Source of the DNA: Rhinopomastus cyanomelas
Lineage: Eukaryota; Chordata; Aves; Bucerotiformes; Rhinopomastidae
Assembly (NCBI GenBank): GCA_013400115.1
Contig: VXBP01001909.1
Span: 124,001-188,000, forward strand
Direction: 5' to 3'
Length of the DNA: 64,000 nucleotides
The notes below the pieces were generated by a model. The model had not been told where the DNA came from. It was given only the letters and a program-made list of their open reading frames with translations, and ran no database searches. Shown one piece after another: positions 1 through 11,233 of the stretch (position 1 is its first letter; each line of letters starts with the position of its first letter). A program made the translations under genes and the position numbers.

Positions 1-1576
1 CCAGATCTCCCGTGTTTCTTTGGGTGCCTCCCCATGGAAAATCGCGCGCATCCTTCTCTTTCTGACAGAAGCCTCACCGCGGTGACAAGCAGAGAATTTC
101 ATACAGCAGATTTTCCCTGAAATGCCATGTCTCAGAAATGGCACCACAGCTGTGATTTGTGACCTTCACTACCTGCCAGCTGATATCCAAGTGAAGTGTA
201 AGAGCAGATTTGCATTCAGGCTCCTGAAGCCATTCCCAGCTGCCCCTCTTGCAGGGCTGCTCTCCTGTGCTGGAAGTGAGGCAAGAGGATGCTGTATATA
301 TGCACTTTGATGGAGGAGCTAAGCTGGGAATTGATTCTTTCATACTTTGTTGGGGGTTGGTTGTGTTTTTCTCTTTCCTGCTCAAAGGTTATGAATATTC
401 TGATGAATTTCAGGAGTGTCTGTTGAGAAGATACAACGGGTGTTGGAGAATATTTTCAGGCATATGATTTCTGCTCACTTTTTGGTGACATGATCCTTGT
501 TTGTGCTCTTAAATTTTACAGCAGGCAAACTCACTGATGTGAGTAACTGCTGCAGTACAATCAACAGCAAACAGCTAACGGAACGAGCAGCACGGAGCAC
601 TACAGCAAGCGGCAGGCAGTCCCTGGTGCGGGTACTCAGTTCTGCAGCCAAGCAGTAGCGGAGCGATGGGCCGTTCATTGTGATGGAATTAATAACCAGG
701 GTGTCTGTTTACCATCATAATAGCAGCTTTGCATAAAACATATTGAATATTTCCATTTTCCCTCCAAATCATTTCAGGAACATATAAGCTGCCTGGAGAT
801 ACTCAGCTCTTTCTTTTAAAGAAATAATGTTGAAATAAAGTTAGCGGACGTTTCTTCTGCTTGCAAGGCATGATGCCTGTGCTGCTTTTCTTTCTGATTT
901 TCCTGACAAGAGCATAGCTGGTGGTGCTCACCACTGACAGACCCTCAGCTCTCCTTAGAGCCAGCCTTTGGACCTTCACCGAATACACTCAGAATTTCCT
1001 GAGCTGCCTTCCACATCTTTCTCCCTCAAGGTGTGCCACGAGGTATGGACATCGGAGACTCAGAAGGGTTTTCCGTGAAGTAAGGTCTATTGTTGTGGTC
1101 CTTAAACTGCGCTCACTTGGAAACAGGGTTTATTTGAGGGTTTTTTCCCACTCTCTCAAGTCAAATGAGGAATCTCTGGAATCAAGTATATTCTCTGCAG
1201 AGGAGAGGACTCTGCTGTGCACATGATGCCGTAAAATTTCAAAGGTGGGTTTGTTTGCTCCTAGACTACATAAGACCTTTTCAGGTAAAACCCAAGAGCG
1301 TGATGCCCCTGAAGAAAGTGTGATGCTCACATCAACTTCAGATACACAATTCTAGAGAGAAGCTTTGCAGAGAAAAAAAAATACTCAAACATGAAAATTG
1401 CTGTCTTATTTTTGTAGTAATAATGAAATTAAAAATATGTTAGTCCTCAGACTGGAAAAAACTAAAGAAAGCTTTTTTTTTTAACACATGAAAATAGATC
1501 TAATTTAAATAAGACTTTGTCTTTCTGATACAGCCCTTCTTTTTTTCTGTAACAGTTCTCAGACCTAGAAATTCTC
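1..1576. other. Unique noncoding sequence
   Basis: No gene, exon or recognised repeat is seen. Short homopolymers occur near 1373 (A run) and 1473 (T run). A TATA-like string at about 291-303 has no open frame or CpG-rich context that would make it a promoter. Open frames here are short and unlike any protein I know. Confidence 0.6.
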
Positions 1577-1740
1577 AGACAGGCTGCCCAGGGGGGTTGT
1601 GGAGTCTCCTTCACTGGAGATGTTTAAGACCTGCCTGGGTGTGTTCCTGTGTGACTTCGTCTGGTGGTCCTGCTGTGGCAGGGGGATTGGACTAGATGAT
1701 CTTTCGAGGTCCCTTCCAATCCCTAATGATTCTGTGATTT
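1577..1740 (+). mobile_element. CR1 LINE, 5'-truncated 3' end, young subfamily
   Basis: The copy begins at the CR1 landmark AGGCTGCCCAGGGGGGTTGT and runs through the 3' untranslated region, including GGATTGGACTAGATGATCTT, to a short octamer tail (TGATTCTGTGATT). It carries only the last C-terminal codons of ORF2 and the 3' UTR. CR1 is the dominant bird LINE. It moves by target-primed reverse transcription and usually leaves 5'-truncated copies like this one. It is not autonomous. No clear target duplication is seen. Confidence 0.93.
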
Positions 1741-3029
1741 CGTACCTTCTGTGCCGTAGCTCATCTTTATCCCTGTTCACTGAGGCAGCTCTGCTCTTTC
1801 TGTTGTGGCAATTAAAACTGGTATTGGTTGGTCAGTTTTTCAATTCAAGATGACTTCAGAAGCGATCCAGGTAAGCCAACACACCTTTTCTTCCCACTGA
1901 CAGGCCACCTTTGAACTTTGAGATTCTTTCTCAACTCCAGTTGGTAAAGTAATAGCTGAGGATCTTGTTTGTATCAGTTGTGTTTAGATACTTATATATG
2001 TCTTACTTATGTTGCTTTCAGCATCAGGGTCATAAATCTGTGGTTTTGATGAGTATTGTGACGACATTACAAGACCAAGAGACTGCAGGGCTATTTCCCT
2101 CCCATACAGTAACACACCATCAACTTTGGACACGATTGCTTTTTTGCCCGCAACGCTCTGTGAGCCGAGAGCTGGAAAAGCAGTCATAGGATTTAAATAG
2201 ATGTCAAAAATCTAAATTTCAAATAAACATTTTCCTGAAGGTATTACAAATCGCTTGCGTCTGCTGAGAAGGGAGGCCCCTGGGTAGCCTTCCCTTCTGC
2301 TACGACTCAGAGCTTTCAGAAAGGGAACGAGGGATGAGGCTGATGCATAATTCATCTACCTGACGAGAGTGCAGCACAAGTGCTGATGACAAGTCGCTTT
2401 TCAGTGCTGCATAATGTAACGCGGGTCATTCTGCCAGTAATAAAAGAAGAACCGCAGGATAGGAAAGTGAGCGGGTGCTTTTGTCCTTCATGCGTCAAGA
2501 CTTTATTGGAGTTCCGCTCTTTTTGACTCATTCAGTTCTATCTGATCCCACAAGATTTCTACCTCCCTTAAAATAATTAGAAAGATAGAAGCGAGCTACT
2601 TCCTGAGCAGGAGGTGAAGCGGTGCTGCGGCGGCTGCTGCGCTGCAAACACCTCCGGCTGTGTGTTTAGCTGGTCTGCTTCCCCCGTAACAATCTGAGGC
2701 GCTTCCATTTGCCATGAGTAAATATCAAACGGATCTTGATATCTGTATCTGTCTCATGAAATATACATACCATCTAAATGTGCCCAAGTGATTAATTTAC
2801 TGCTGGGTGATGATTTGCATAAAAATCTCATCACTGCACAGGATAGAAGTGTTCCCACTAATTGCTGGTTGGAGTGAAGAATGTTTTCTGCGTAGAAGTT
2901 AATGATGCGGCATCGCAGCTCTTGAATGGGAAAATTCAAGAGTTTCTGGAGGAGAAGCATCGGGGTTTTTGGTCTTTTCTTCTGAACGATAGAAGTGTCT
3001 GATCATGTTCAGTGGAGAGGTACATTTCC
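1741..3029. other. Unique noncoding sequence with two conserved-element candidates
   Basis: No gene is seen. Two patches look less random than their surroundings: 2335-2480 (contains GATGCATAATTCATC and a second GCATAAT) and 2735-2845 (contains GTGATTAATTTAC and a perfect octamer ATTTGCAT at 2813-2820). Both are described among the findings. Confidence 0.5.
2735..2845. promoter_or_regulatory. Candidate conserved noncoding element with octamer site
   Basis: An AT-rich patch contains ATTTGCAT at 2813-2820, the classic POU-factor octamer, close to a TTAAT-type homeodomain core in GTGATTAATTTAC. Several TAAAT/TGATAT words surround them. This pattern is typical of developmental enhancers, but sequence alone cannot show conservation, so this is only a candidate. 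Confidence 0.22.
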
Positions 3030-3155
3030 AAGATCTGAAAGGGGCCCATAGGAAGGCTGGGGAAGAGCTATTCGACAGGGTGCGTAATGATAGGACGAGG
3101 GCTCGTGGTTGGAAGCTGGAAAAGGGGAGATGTAGGTTAGACATCAGGATTAGTT
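3030..3155 (+). mobile_element. CR1 LINE internal fragment, older subfamily
   Basis: The stretch resembles the CR1 ORF2 C-terminal coding region: GAAAGGGGCCCATAGGAAGG, then GGGTGCGTAATGATAGGAC, then a GTTAGACATCAGGAT-type box. It lacks the CR1 3' tail and ends in unrelated sequence, so it is truncated at both ends. It is diverged from the young subfamily that dominates the window. The match is by recognition of the consensus landmarks and is moderately certain. Confidence 0.65.
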
Positions 3156-4370
3156 ACTTTCTGCTTTTCAAACAAATATGAACTTTACAAGCAGAAGTTG
3201 ATGAAAAATATTCTGGATTGACAGAGTGACAACTGTGTTCTTTAGTTCAGCAGGAATTCATAGTCTGCATCTTGGTGAAACTGGTGTCTCATGCCCCGAC
3301 TGAATTTTCGGGCAAGTGTTTGAAACTGTGATTGCACTGAGGGTCTTTGGACTTGTGGTGCAATCTGTGGAGGGCTGTGACTCCACCTTTTGACTGTGGT
3401 TACGCAGTCTGCTACTTGCCTGTATTGGCTGCATCTTTGGCTTTTCCTGGGGTTATTCTGTCACAGATACAGCAGCAGGGAGCTCATATCCTTGCCTGTG
3501 CCTTAAAGAAACTTCCCCACTTTGTTAACACTTAAGACAATAATTTTATTTTGCTTTAAATTTCTCTCTTTGGGGCAGAAAGGTATCACAGCTTTAAGCA
3601 TGATCCACAGAGCAGAGGCTAATGATTGTTCAAACCCACTTAACAAAATGTCCACAGGTTTAAATAAAGCTGCTGTGCTGTTACTTCTGTGAGTTTAGTG
3701 CATCAGTAAGACTCCTTAATAAAAGGAATTACTAGAAAGTGAGTCGTGACACATCTAACCATGGAAAGTTTAACAGACAGAAATCACTACATATTTCCTG
3801 AATGGAAATTAAATGTTGACAGCTTCACCGCTCCAGCTTACTCCTGGTAGAAGCAGAGAAAGCTGTAAGTATCTGCCAGAAAGTGCAGGGTTCTCCTCAG
3901 CAGTGATTCCCAATGCTAAGTTCTACGTAGAGGGTCTCTTAAGCCTTTCTAATGTAGCCTAAACCTTGAACATAAAACGATGAGAAGCAAATGCATACTG
4001 TGGGTGTATTCCTACACACCTGTTTTGGCTTGGAAGCACGATGCAACTCTGTTGGGCAATTGCCTAGCTTTAGAATTGCTGTCCCTCCAAGCAGGAATCC
4101 CTTCCAGCTATTTGGCAACCTCACTGGCGTGGAATTACGAGCAGTGGAAGAAATTATTTTAAAATCTGGTCTAGTTAGCTCTTCATAAAACAATGAAAGT
4201 GGGTTGCTGTTTGTAGTGCACACATGTAGCTTGTTAAACAGCCCAGCTTAGGTTTTTGGCATCTGCAGTTGTTGAAACCTCTTTGCATCTCTCTAGTAAA
4301 CGATAGTGTCTGTGTATGAAGAGAAGGTAATGAATGAAATAATTAAGTAAACCCCATGTAAGCACCATAT
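3156..4370. other. Unique noncoding sequence
   Basis: No gene or recognised repeat is seen. Composition is ordinary, and open frames in this stretch are short with no family signature. Confidence 0.55.
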
Positions 4371-4437
4371 AATGGTTGGACTTGATGATCTCAAGGGTCT
4401 TTTCCAACCACAATGATTCCATGATTCTATTCTATGA
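4371..4437 (+). mobile_element. CR1 3' tail fragment, older subfamily
   Basis: Only the last 67 bases of a CR1 remain: a GGTTGGACTTGATGATCTC box, a TTTTCCAACC box and the octamer tail ending ATTCTATTCTATGA. The TTGGACTTGATGATCTC form differs from the young TTGGACTAGATGATCTT form, which marks an older subfamily. The 5' end is truncated just before the box. Confidence 0.88.
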
Positions 4438-5879
4438 ACGATGTAATCTTAACTGTATGGGGTGAGGACCAGAAGCATTTGTTGTGTGTGTTTCTGCAAG
4501 AAGTGTGTGACACAACAACTGTCGCTGACACCATGTCTTAGCTTGATAAACAGCTTACAAAGCAGCCAGAGGTAGCTCAGTCATGCACCTCAGCCCAGGA
4601 GGCTGCTCTTTGGAAGGGCTTCATCTGGAGGAAAGAGAATTGGCTCTCACTGACCAGTGACCGGAGTCCAAGCCTATGATTGACTTCTTTCTGTACAACT
4701 AATGTAGGATTGCCATGGAGACTCTTTCTGCTGATCCCCTGGGTGCTGAAGTCCTTTGCATCCATATTACTGTAGAACTACAGTGAGAGGAGAGATTTCA
4801 TGCTTGGTGAGCGTGTGGAGTGAACAGGGTTTTCTGCACTCCAAATGCTGGAAGTTTAAGAAGAGCTCAGACTGTTTCTTCCTCACAAATAGCCTGAGTT
4901 ATAGTTCACGCTGCGGTACTTGCATGTCTTTTAGGCTTGGAATTGCGATGGATTTGAAATGTATAACATTGTCATCACACTGTGAAAGCACCAGAGTCTA
5001 ATACTTTTCATGTTCCCTATCTCTGTGTTTCAGAGCAGTGTCTAAACAAGCAGGAACAGTAATGGCTGTCAGCAGAGTGCTTGACAATATCTTCAAAGCA
5101 GAAGAACCGAGTAAAGATTTGCTGTGTGTGCTCTATTAGGTGTCAAGGAATATTGTATCCCTCCTTCTCTCATCTGTGGAGTGATGGATGGGGAAAACAT
5201 TACTGCTCCGTATTTCTGCAGCAGTTAGTCGTAGAGCTGCTGCTCCAATACTTCTAAATCAGTTTGAGGTGTGAGTTTATATGAGACATCAGGGCTTGCT
5301 GAACTTCAAAGAAGCTGCAAATGTAGTGATGTTGCTCGTTGTGCAGGGTTTGTTCACACGGTAGTAGCCTTTAAAACAGAAGTCTTCAGAGTTCAGCACT
5401 GTATGCAGAAACATTCTGCTGACCAGCTAAAGCTTTGAAAGACCTCTGCTCCTTTCTTGTTGGGAACTAGCAAAGTGAAATTAATACCTGCTTTTTTAAC
5501 ATATCACTTCTAGATTCCTCTATGTGAAAAGCCCCATCGACCCAGTTTAAAATAGCTGTAGGAGAAGCTCCCAGAGTTCCCTTGCTCACACTGGCTTAAA
5601 GCACGATGAAGCAAAGATTCCAGTTCCAGATAAGCTTGGTTGGAGTCAGGAGGAATTTCTTTAGAAGCAGTTGGAAATGTGGGCAGATGGCCTTGGGTGT
5701 TCTGCTCTGTTGCAGAGCAAGCAGTTGCATTAAGCTCTTTTATTTTTCCCAAAGTTACCCTGATTTTTACGGACGTTCTCCTGCTGCCATTAATCTCCAA
5801 CACGCTAACACACTCTAAATTTACTGCCGTGCTGTTACAGTTTACTTTCTGGCCATTTTTTTCCCCCTTAGAATAAGCT
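4438..5879. other. Unique noncoding sequence
   Basis: No gene, RNA gene or recognised repeat is seen. Several 60-100 codon open frames occur by chance, on both strands in overlapping registers, and none has a recognisable domain. Confidence 0.55.
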
Positions 5880-5975
5880 TGGTCTAGTGGTTTTAACTTA
5901 AGACAATAAACCAGGAACTCCCAAGTTCTAATTCTGGCTCAGTAACCATCTTGCTGGGTGGTCTTGGCACACCCT
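5880..5975 (+). mobile_element. MIR-like ancient SINE fragment
   Basis: The order of words matches the tRNA-derived and core part of MIR: TAGTGGTTTTAAC near the start, CCAAGTTCTAATTCTGGCTC (a decayed B-box region) in the middle, and CTGGGTGGTCTTGGCA where MIR has its TGTGTGACCTTGGGCA box. MIR elements were active in early amniotes and are now immobile. The 3' part is lost. The call rests on pattern memory and moderate similarity. Confidence 0.6.
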
Positions 5976-6151
5976 GAAGCTCTGCCTGCCTGCTGTGCAG
6001 ATTTAATTTGTCAAAAAAAGCCCAAACAAACCCCAAAACAGTTTACTTCCTACCCTGGAAGTGGAACTGAGGTGTGGGATGGGGCGCTCTTCAAATGAGG
6101 TATCTTTTCTCTTTAGTCATAAACTGAAAACTGCTGAGGTTTGGGCATCGT

Positions 6152-6236
6152 AGGTGATCCTGCTGTGGCAGGGGGATTGGACTAGATGGTCTTTCAAGGT
6201 CCCTTCCAGTCCCTAATGATTCTATGATTCTATGAT
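6152..6236 (+). mobile_element. CR1 3' tail, young subfamily
   Basis: An 85-base copy holds only the end of the CR1 3' UTR: GATCCTGCTGTGGCAGGGGG, then GGATTGGACTAGATGGTCTT, then two tail octamers. Sequence around the left edge (ATCGTAGGTG) and just after the tail (ATCATAGGTG, 6235-6244) agree at nine of ten bases and may be a target duplication. Part of the left copy also matches CR1 consensus, so this is uncertain. Confidence 0.92.
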
Positions 6237-6907
6237 CATAGGTGCTTTGTAGGTGAATTAACCTTGCAGCTGAATAATGCTCAAGCTTGGATGAAATCTG
6301 ACCATTGTGGTCTGTCTTCATCGTGGCTGATTCACAGTTTGCAGTGGAAAAGACTTCGAAATCTGGTGGGTTTTCTGACCTCAAAACAGATTAAAACTGG
6401 GAGCTGGGGAGTATTTTCTGCTGGTTAAAAAAAATGAACCCTCGGCATGTGAAATTGTAGATGCTTCCCTTCAGAGTTCTGCACAGATACTTCTAGAAAA
6501 TGACATCAAGTAGAAAAATTGGGAATAGTACAAAAATAGTACAAAAAAGCAATGCCATGAGCCTGGAAACAGGGAGTATATTCCAAATTTGGAGTGCTGC
6601 TGGTCGGGTTTTTTTAAGGATGAGGGTTGAGATTCTAAAACTGCAGACTAAAATTAATGAAGTGTCAAATTTATTCTTAATCCAAAGTTATTTTCTTATG
6701 GCTGCATGAAATAAGCCCAACCGGAGAAAATTCAGAGGAAATTCAGAAAACAGAAATAGGTCCCACCCTTCTTCATTATCACGCACAGAAATCTACATAA
6801 ATGTCACATATGTTGCTTCGGTAGCGGTGCTTGCAGAGGCTTTAGAACACGTCATTAGGAGTCATCCCTCATAGTGCTTATTACAAGTTAGTGAAATGTC
6901 AAAGGAT
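6237..6907. other. Unique noncoding sequence
   Basis: No gene or recognised repeat is seen between the two CR1 copies. There is a short imperfect repeat of TAGTACAAAAATAGTACAAA at about 6526-6546. Confidence 0.55.
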
Positions 6908-7500
6908 GTCACAGCATCCTGGGGTGGATCAGAAGTGGGGTGGTTAGCAGATTGAGAGAGATTCTTCTCCCCTTCTACTCTGCGTTGGTGAGACCACATC
7001 TGGAGTATTGTGTCCAGTTCTGGACCCTTCAGTTCAAGGACACAGAGCTGCTGGAGGGTGTCCAACATAGAGCAAAGAGGATGATGAAGGAAGTAGAGCA
7101 CCCCCCTTATGAGGAGAGGCTGACAGAGCTGGGTCTCTTGAGCTTGGAGGAGACTGAGGGGTGACCCCATTAATGTCTATAAATATGTCAAGGGTGGGTG
7201 TCAGGAGGATGGAGCCAGGCTCTTCTCAATGTCTTCTGGTGATAGAACAAGAAGCAGTGGGTGTCAGCTGGACCATAGGAGGTTTCACATCAGTATGAGA
7301 AGGAACTTCCCCATGAGGGTGATGGAGCTCTGGAATAGGCTGCCCAGGGGGGTTGTGGAGTCTCCTCTGGATATGTTTAAAACCCACCTGGATATGCTCC
7401 TTGTGTGTCTTGGTCTAGGTGATCCTGCAGTGGCAGGGGGATTGGACTAGATGACCTTTCGAGGTCCCTTCCAATCCCTAATGATTCTATGATTCCATGA
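6908..7500 (+). mobile_element. CR1 LINE, about 590 bp, young subfamily
   Basis: One of the fuller copies on this strand. It starts inside ORF2 near the GGGGTGGTTAGCAGATTGAG landmark, covers the ORF2 C-terminus, the 3' UTR with GTCTTGGTCTAGGTGATCC and GGATTGGACTAGATGACCTT, and ends with two tail octamers (GATTCTATGATTCCATGA). The reading frame is broken between the two open pieces near 7164 and 7229, so it encodes no functional product. It lacks ORF1, the endonuclease and the RT core. Confidence 0.95.
6940..7164 (+). pseudogene. CR1 ORF2 C-terminal remnant
   Basis: The open stretch reads ALVRPHLEYCVQFW, then LLEGVQHRAKRMMKEVEH and YEERLTELGLLSLEE, the well-known end of CR1 reverse transcriptase after the catalytic palm. 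ORF2 normally continues through a LRGDLINVYKYLKGG-like segment. Here the frame shifts at about 7155-7165 and a stop follows, so this is a dead fragment without endonuclease or catalytic residues. The methionine that opens the frame is an internal codon, not a true start. Confidence 0.85.
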
Positions 7501-7665
7501 TTTCCCACTATGTTCAGTTTTATGACAAATTAATTGACTATTCTCTCAATTTTCTCAGTGGTTGCAATTAACAACACTGAAGACTTCTCAGGGTATAAAG
7601 TTCCAATTTGAAGTATTTTCTGTGGCTTAAGAAAACATTTTACTGATAACTCAATCTTCAAAGAG

Positions 7666-7892
7666 GATAAGGTTGTACATTAGGAAAATCTTCCTTATCA
7701 AAAGGGTCATCAAACACTTGAACAGGCTGCCCAGGGAGTGGGTTGAATCGCTATTCCTGCATCTGCTTAAAAGTTGTGTAGGTCTGGAGCTTGGGGAAAT
7801 TGTTTAATGGTGGCTTTGGGACAGCTGGGTTAATGGTTGGACTCAATCATCTTACAGATCTTTTACAACCTAAATCATTCTGTGATTCTATT
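7666..7892 (+). mobile_element. CR1 LINE 3' end, older subfamily
   Basis: The landmarks are the TTAGGAAAATCTTCCTTATC box, AACAGGCTGCCCAGGGAGTG, then a GGGTTAATGGTTGGACTCAA box and the tail ATTCTGTGATTCTATTA. The TTAATGGTTGGACTCAAT form separates it from the young subfamily. It shares that form with the copies at 14359 and 28220, so these three probably belong to one older subfamily. Confidence 0.88.
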
Positions 7893-8224
7893 AATAGACT
7901 AATTACTTGCTTTTTTGACTGCCAACCCTGACTCTAGATTTATTACATTGTATTAACTGCATCTCTTTGCCAAAGTAAATGCTCATCGCCCTCAAATATT
8001 ATTCACAAGTAGTTTTTTTTTTCAAGTCAGCTTCAGTCAGTAGCAATATGCACGTTCACAATTCACACAGCTGGAGAAAGCAGCGGGGAGAGGATTTACT
8101 CTTCTTGCAGGCAGTGATATAATAAGGAATTAGTGCTTAAAGAAGTAGAAAGAGCTACTGCATAAAGTCTGAAAAGCTGCTGTTCAAGGAATGAAAACAT
8201 ATTTGTGCCTTGTATTTAGGGTAG

Positions 8225-8620
8225 AAGAATCACAGGATCACAGAACATTAGGGATTGGAAGGGACCTCGAAAGATCATCCAGTCCAATCCCCCTGCCACA
8301 GCAGGACCACCTAGGACAAGTTGCATAGGAACATGTCCAGGTGGGTTTTAAACGTCTCCAGAACTCCCCTGGACAGCCTGCTCTAGCACTCTGTCACCCT
8401 CACTTTGAAGAAGTTCCTTCTCATATTTGTGTGGAACCTCTTGTGTTCCAGTTTGCACCCATTGCCCCTTGTCTTATCATTAGATCATAGAATCATGGAA
8501 TCATGGTATCATTAGGGATTGGAAGAGACCCTGAAAGATCACCTAGTCCAACCCCCCTGCCACGACACTGAGCAGAGCCTGGCTCCATCAACCTGACACC
8601 CACCCTTCACGTATTTATCC
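8225..8620 (-). mobile_element. CR1 LINE interrupted by a second CR1
   Basis: Read on the minus strand this is a young-type copy. Its 3' tail lies at the left (AGAATCACAGGATCACAG), then come the CCAATCCCCCTGCCACAGCA box and the GAAGAAGTTCCTTCTCATAT box. It is split at 8485/8564 by a 78-base CR1 tail; removing the insert restores the expected order ATTAGAT-GACACTGAG and then GAGCCTGGCTCCAT. The right end fades after the ACCCACCCTTCACGTATTTAT region. Confidence 0.93.
8486..8563 (-). mobile_element. CR1 3' tail nested in an older CR1 copy
   Basis: The insert begins with CATAGAATCATGGAATCATG (three tail octamers on the minus strand), then ATTAGGGATTGGAAGAGACC and CCAACCCCCCTGCCAC. The host copy resumes without loss on the right. 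It lies in the same orientation as its host. I see no direct repeat at the junctions longer than two or three bases. Confidence 0.88.
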
Positions 8621-10886
8621 TTCATCACCCAAGTAGGTGAAAGTTGGCTGAACTCTGTGCTCTTCTGGAGTTTTGATCCAAGGGGAATACAGGACAGGCC
8701 CCAGTGCCAAAAGAATTGTCGTGTGAAGCTGTGGTTAGAAAGTGCAGAGCGTAACTCCACTGTAGTAGGGCTTTTCAACTTTCCGTGTCAATGGAGAGTC
8801 TTTTGTCAAGGTTTAAAGTTTGGAATTGATGGGCTTCATTGTAGTCAGCTTCTCTGCAAACTTCTCTGGAGCTGGTAACTTACCGGTGGGGTAACGCTGG
8901 CATTCAGCGCACCCATCACAGTTTTCAGGCACAAAAAATTACCCTTTAATTTGTCTTCTAGGAGAAAACGATGTTCAGGTGACTGCTGGTGATTTATTTG
9001 TATTACATGGAGTGATTCTTAATTGAAGGAAGAAAGAAAGCAAAATCCATCTGTTTCACTGTTTCTCCAGCTTTTTGAGGTCGGTGCTTTCACAGAACCT
9101 CAGCAGCAACGTAGGACTAACGGGTGGAAAGAAAACTGCCGCATGGAGAGCATGGGCAGGCCACCCGATTGCCGTGCTGTTTGCCTTTAGGACGTCACTA
9201 CAAATTCAATACCCACGCCTCACATCTGGAAAAGGCTTGTGAGATCCAAAGGCCGTTGTGCCTCACCCCTCTCTGCTAAGGATACTCGGGAGCGTTCATG
9301 CTTGCTTCCCTTCCCTGCGCACGGTTCTGTGTAAGGTTGCTGTTGAATGCTAAAGGTTGGTCTCTGAGAGGTTGCTAAGAGGTAACCAGCAGGTAAGAGG
9401 TACAGAGCAGGACTAAGAGGTAACCAGCAGCACTAGAACTTCACCAAAGACTGTTTTTTGCTCTTTAATCCTTAGAAAAAATGACTGCAGCTTTGTACCT
9501 GGTTGGATCAAAAGATACTGCACAGATGGAGTGGGACATTTTCCAGCAGGAGGAAGATGTGAGATGAAAGAAAGGTGTATGTTTTCTCACTAATTAATTC
9601 GTCTGAAGATACATCTTATAACAAACCTCCCCTTAATGTTGTGAGGATCCGTAACTTCAGGTCAAATCAGACAGCCATCCAATCTGCATTTTAAGTACTC
9701 TTGTGATTAATAAATAGAAGGAAGATCAGAGCACTATGATGTAGCAAGTCCTCTGAAAGTCTCTTAATGGCAGCTAATGAAGAGAACTTAAAAATCAATG
9801 TATGACTTTCCTGGAAGCCAATGTAAAGTCATTCAGTCTGGAGAGCTATAACATAACCTCATTCGCCTGCAAGGACTCAAGCATTCACGTCCTGGGCACT
9901 TTGTTTCTGGGCAGAAAGATGACCAAAAGTCCTGTAAAGCAAAGCAAGAGGTTATAAGCCTCTTAATTTCTGCAGAACAAGAGCTTTCACAAGAAACTGG
10001 AAATCATTCTCTCCAAGTAACTATATCCTTGGCACTGTTTGCCAGAAAGCTGCATTATTTCTCAGTGGCTGCGGAGGGACAGACCGTTTCATCTGGTCTT
10101 GAGCAAAACCCACCACTGTTTTTCCTTTGTAGTGTGTGAAATGAAATGACTATGCCTGGCACAAAGACAGGCCTCCTGTGAATGCTACAGAGTGTTTTCC
10201 ATTGTATTAAGACTTTTATTTCCAACCTCTTCCCATTTCACGGACCCAGCTACCAAAGCCCAACAAGACCTCAAACCGAACAAGTGCTTAATGCAACAAC
10301 AACAAAAGCCCAACTGTCTTTTAAGACTTTAAAATATTTTTCTTTCCTTGCTCAAACAGCTGTTTACCTTCGAGCACAGGCAGTCTCTGTGGTTCAAACT
10401 GTTTATATCAAGAGACTCTGCTCCATCCCCAGCTTCCAGTAAAACCTACTGAATGTCTGATACTAACCGTAACGTGTTTATGCCATGGTTTTGCTAGCAA
10501 CTGGCAAAGCTCTGGAAGGATCCTTTTACAGAGGTTTGCAAAACTTTCTCCTGTGTTGATTCCTTTGGATCTGAATGGTGACAGCCTGCCAATGCCCCTC
10601 TAATCCTGGCTGTGTCTTAGGAAAAGAAATTAAACACTGGGGAAAAAAGAAGATCCTGTCTGTTGAGATTTCCCTGCAGACAAGTGTGCTGCTCCTTTAA
10701 GCTTCGTGGAGAAGGTAAGGTGCAAAAGTTGAGTTCCCCAGTGAACGTGGGTTGTAGCTCTGTGTAGGCCTAGTTTCATGTAAAGGCACAGGCAGCTCAG
10801 GAAACCTGCTAATGAAATATGTGTTAAGGCACAAAGCCAGTTACATTCGGTATGATTTCTTTTTTTGTTGAGAAGACCCTACGGTG
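8621..10886. other. Unique noncoding sequence
   Basis: More than 2 kb without a gene or large repeat. The only repeat I see is a small three-unit tandem repeat at 9375-9430, listed separately. Open frames are few and short. Confidence 0.55.
9375..9430 (+). repeat. Three-unit 18-bp tandem repeat
   Basis: The word CTAAGAGGTAACCAGCAG occurs perfectly at 9375-9392 and again at 9413-9430. Between them lies GTAAGAGGTACAGAGCAG, a diverged copy of the same unit plus two bases. This is a local minisatellite seed of no known function. Confidence 0.85.
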
Positions 10887-11123
10887 CATTTTATAGGAGG
10901 TTCCACATCAATATGAGAAGGAACTTCTTCACAGTGAGAGTGACAGAGCACTGGAAGGGGCTGCCTGGGGGAGTTGTGGAGTCCCCTTCTCTGGAGAAGT
11001 TTAAGTCCCACCTGGATGCGTCCCTGTGTGGCTTGGTCTAGGTGATCCTGCTGTCGCAGGGGGATTGGACTAGATGATCTTTTGAGGTCCCTTCCAATCT
11101 CTAATGATTCTGTGATTCTATGA
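10887..11123 (+). mobile_element. CR1 LINE 3' end, young subfamily
   Basis: The copy opens at the ATAGGAGGTTCCACATCAAT box, continues through GAGAAGGAACTTCTTCAC and GGATTGGACTAGATGATCTT, and ends with two tail octamers. It is 5'-truncated in the ORF2 end region. It sits about 110 bases left of the composite SINE on the opposite strand. Confidence 0.94.
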
Positions 11124-11233
11124 AACTGACAGTGTAGTAAAACCAGATCTAGATCTGGAATGCACACACGTAGGCTCCACTCATTTCCAAATTGAAATGC
11201 AGTCTGTATTAGATCTTCTCCGCACAAGATCTT

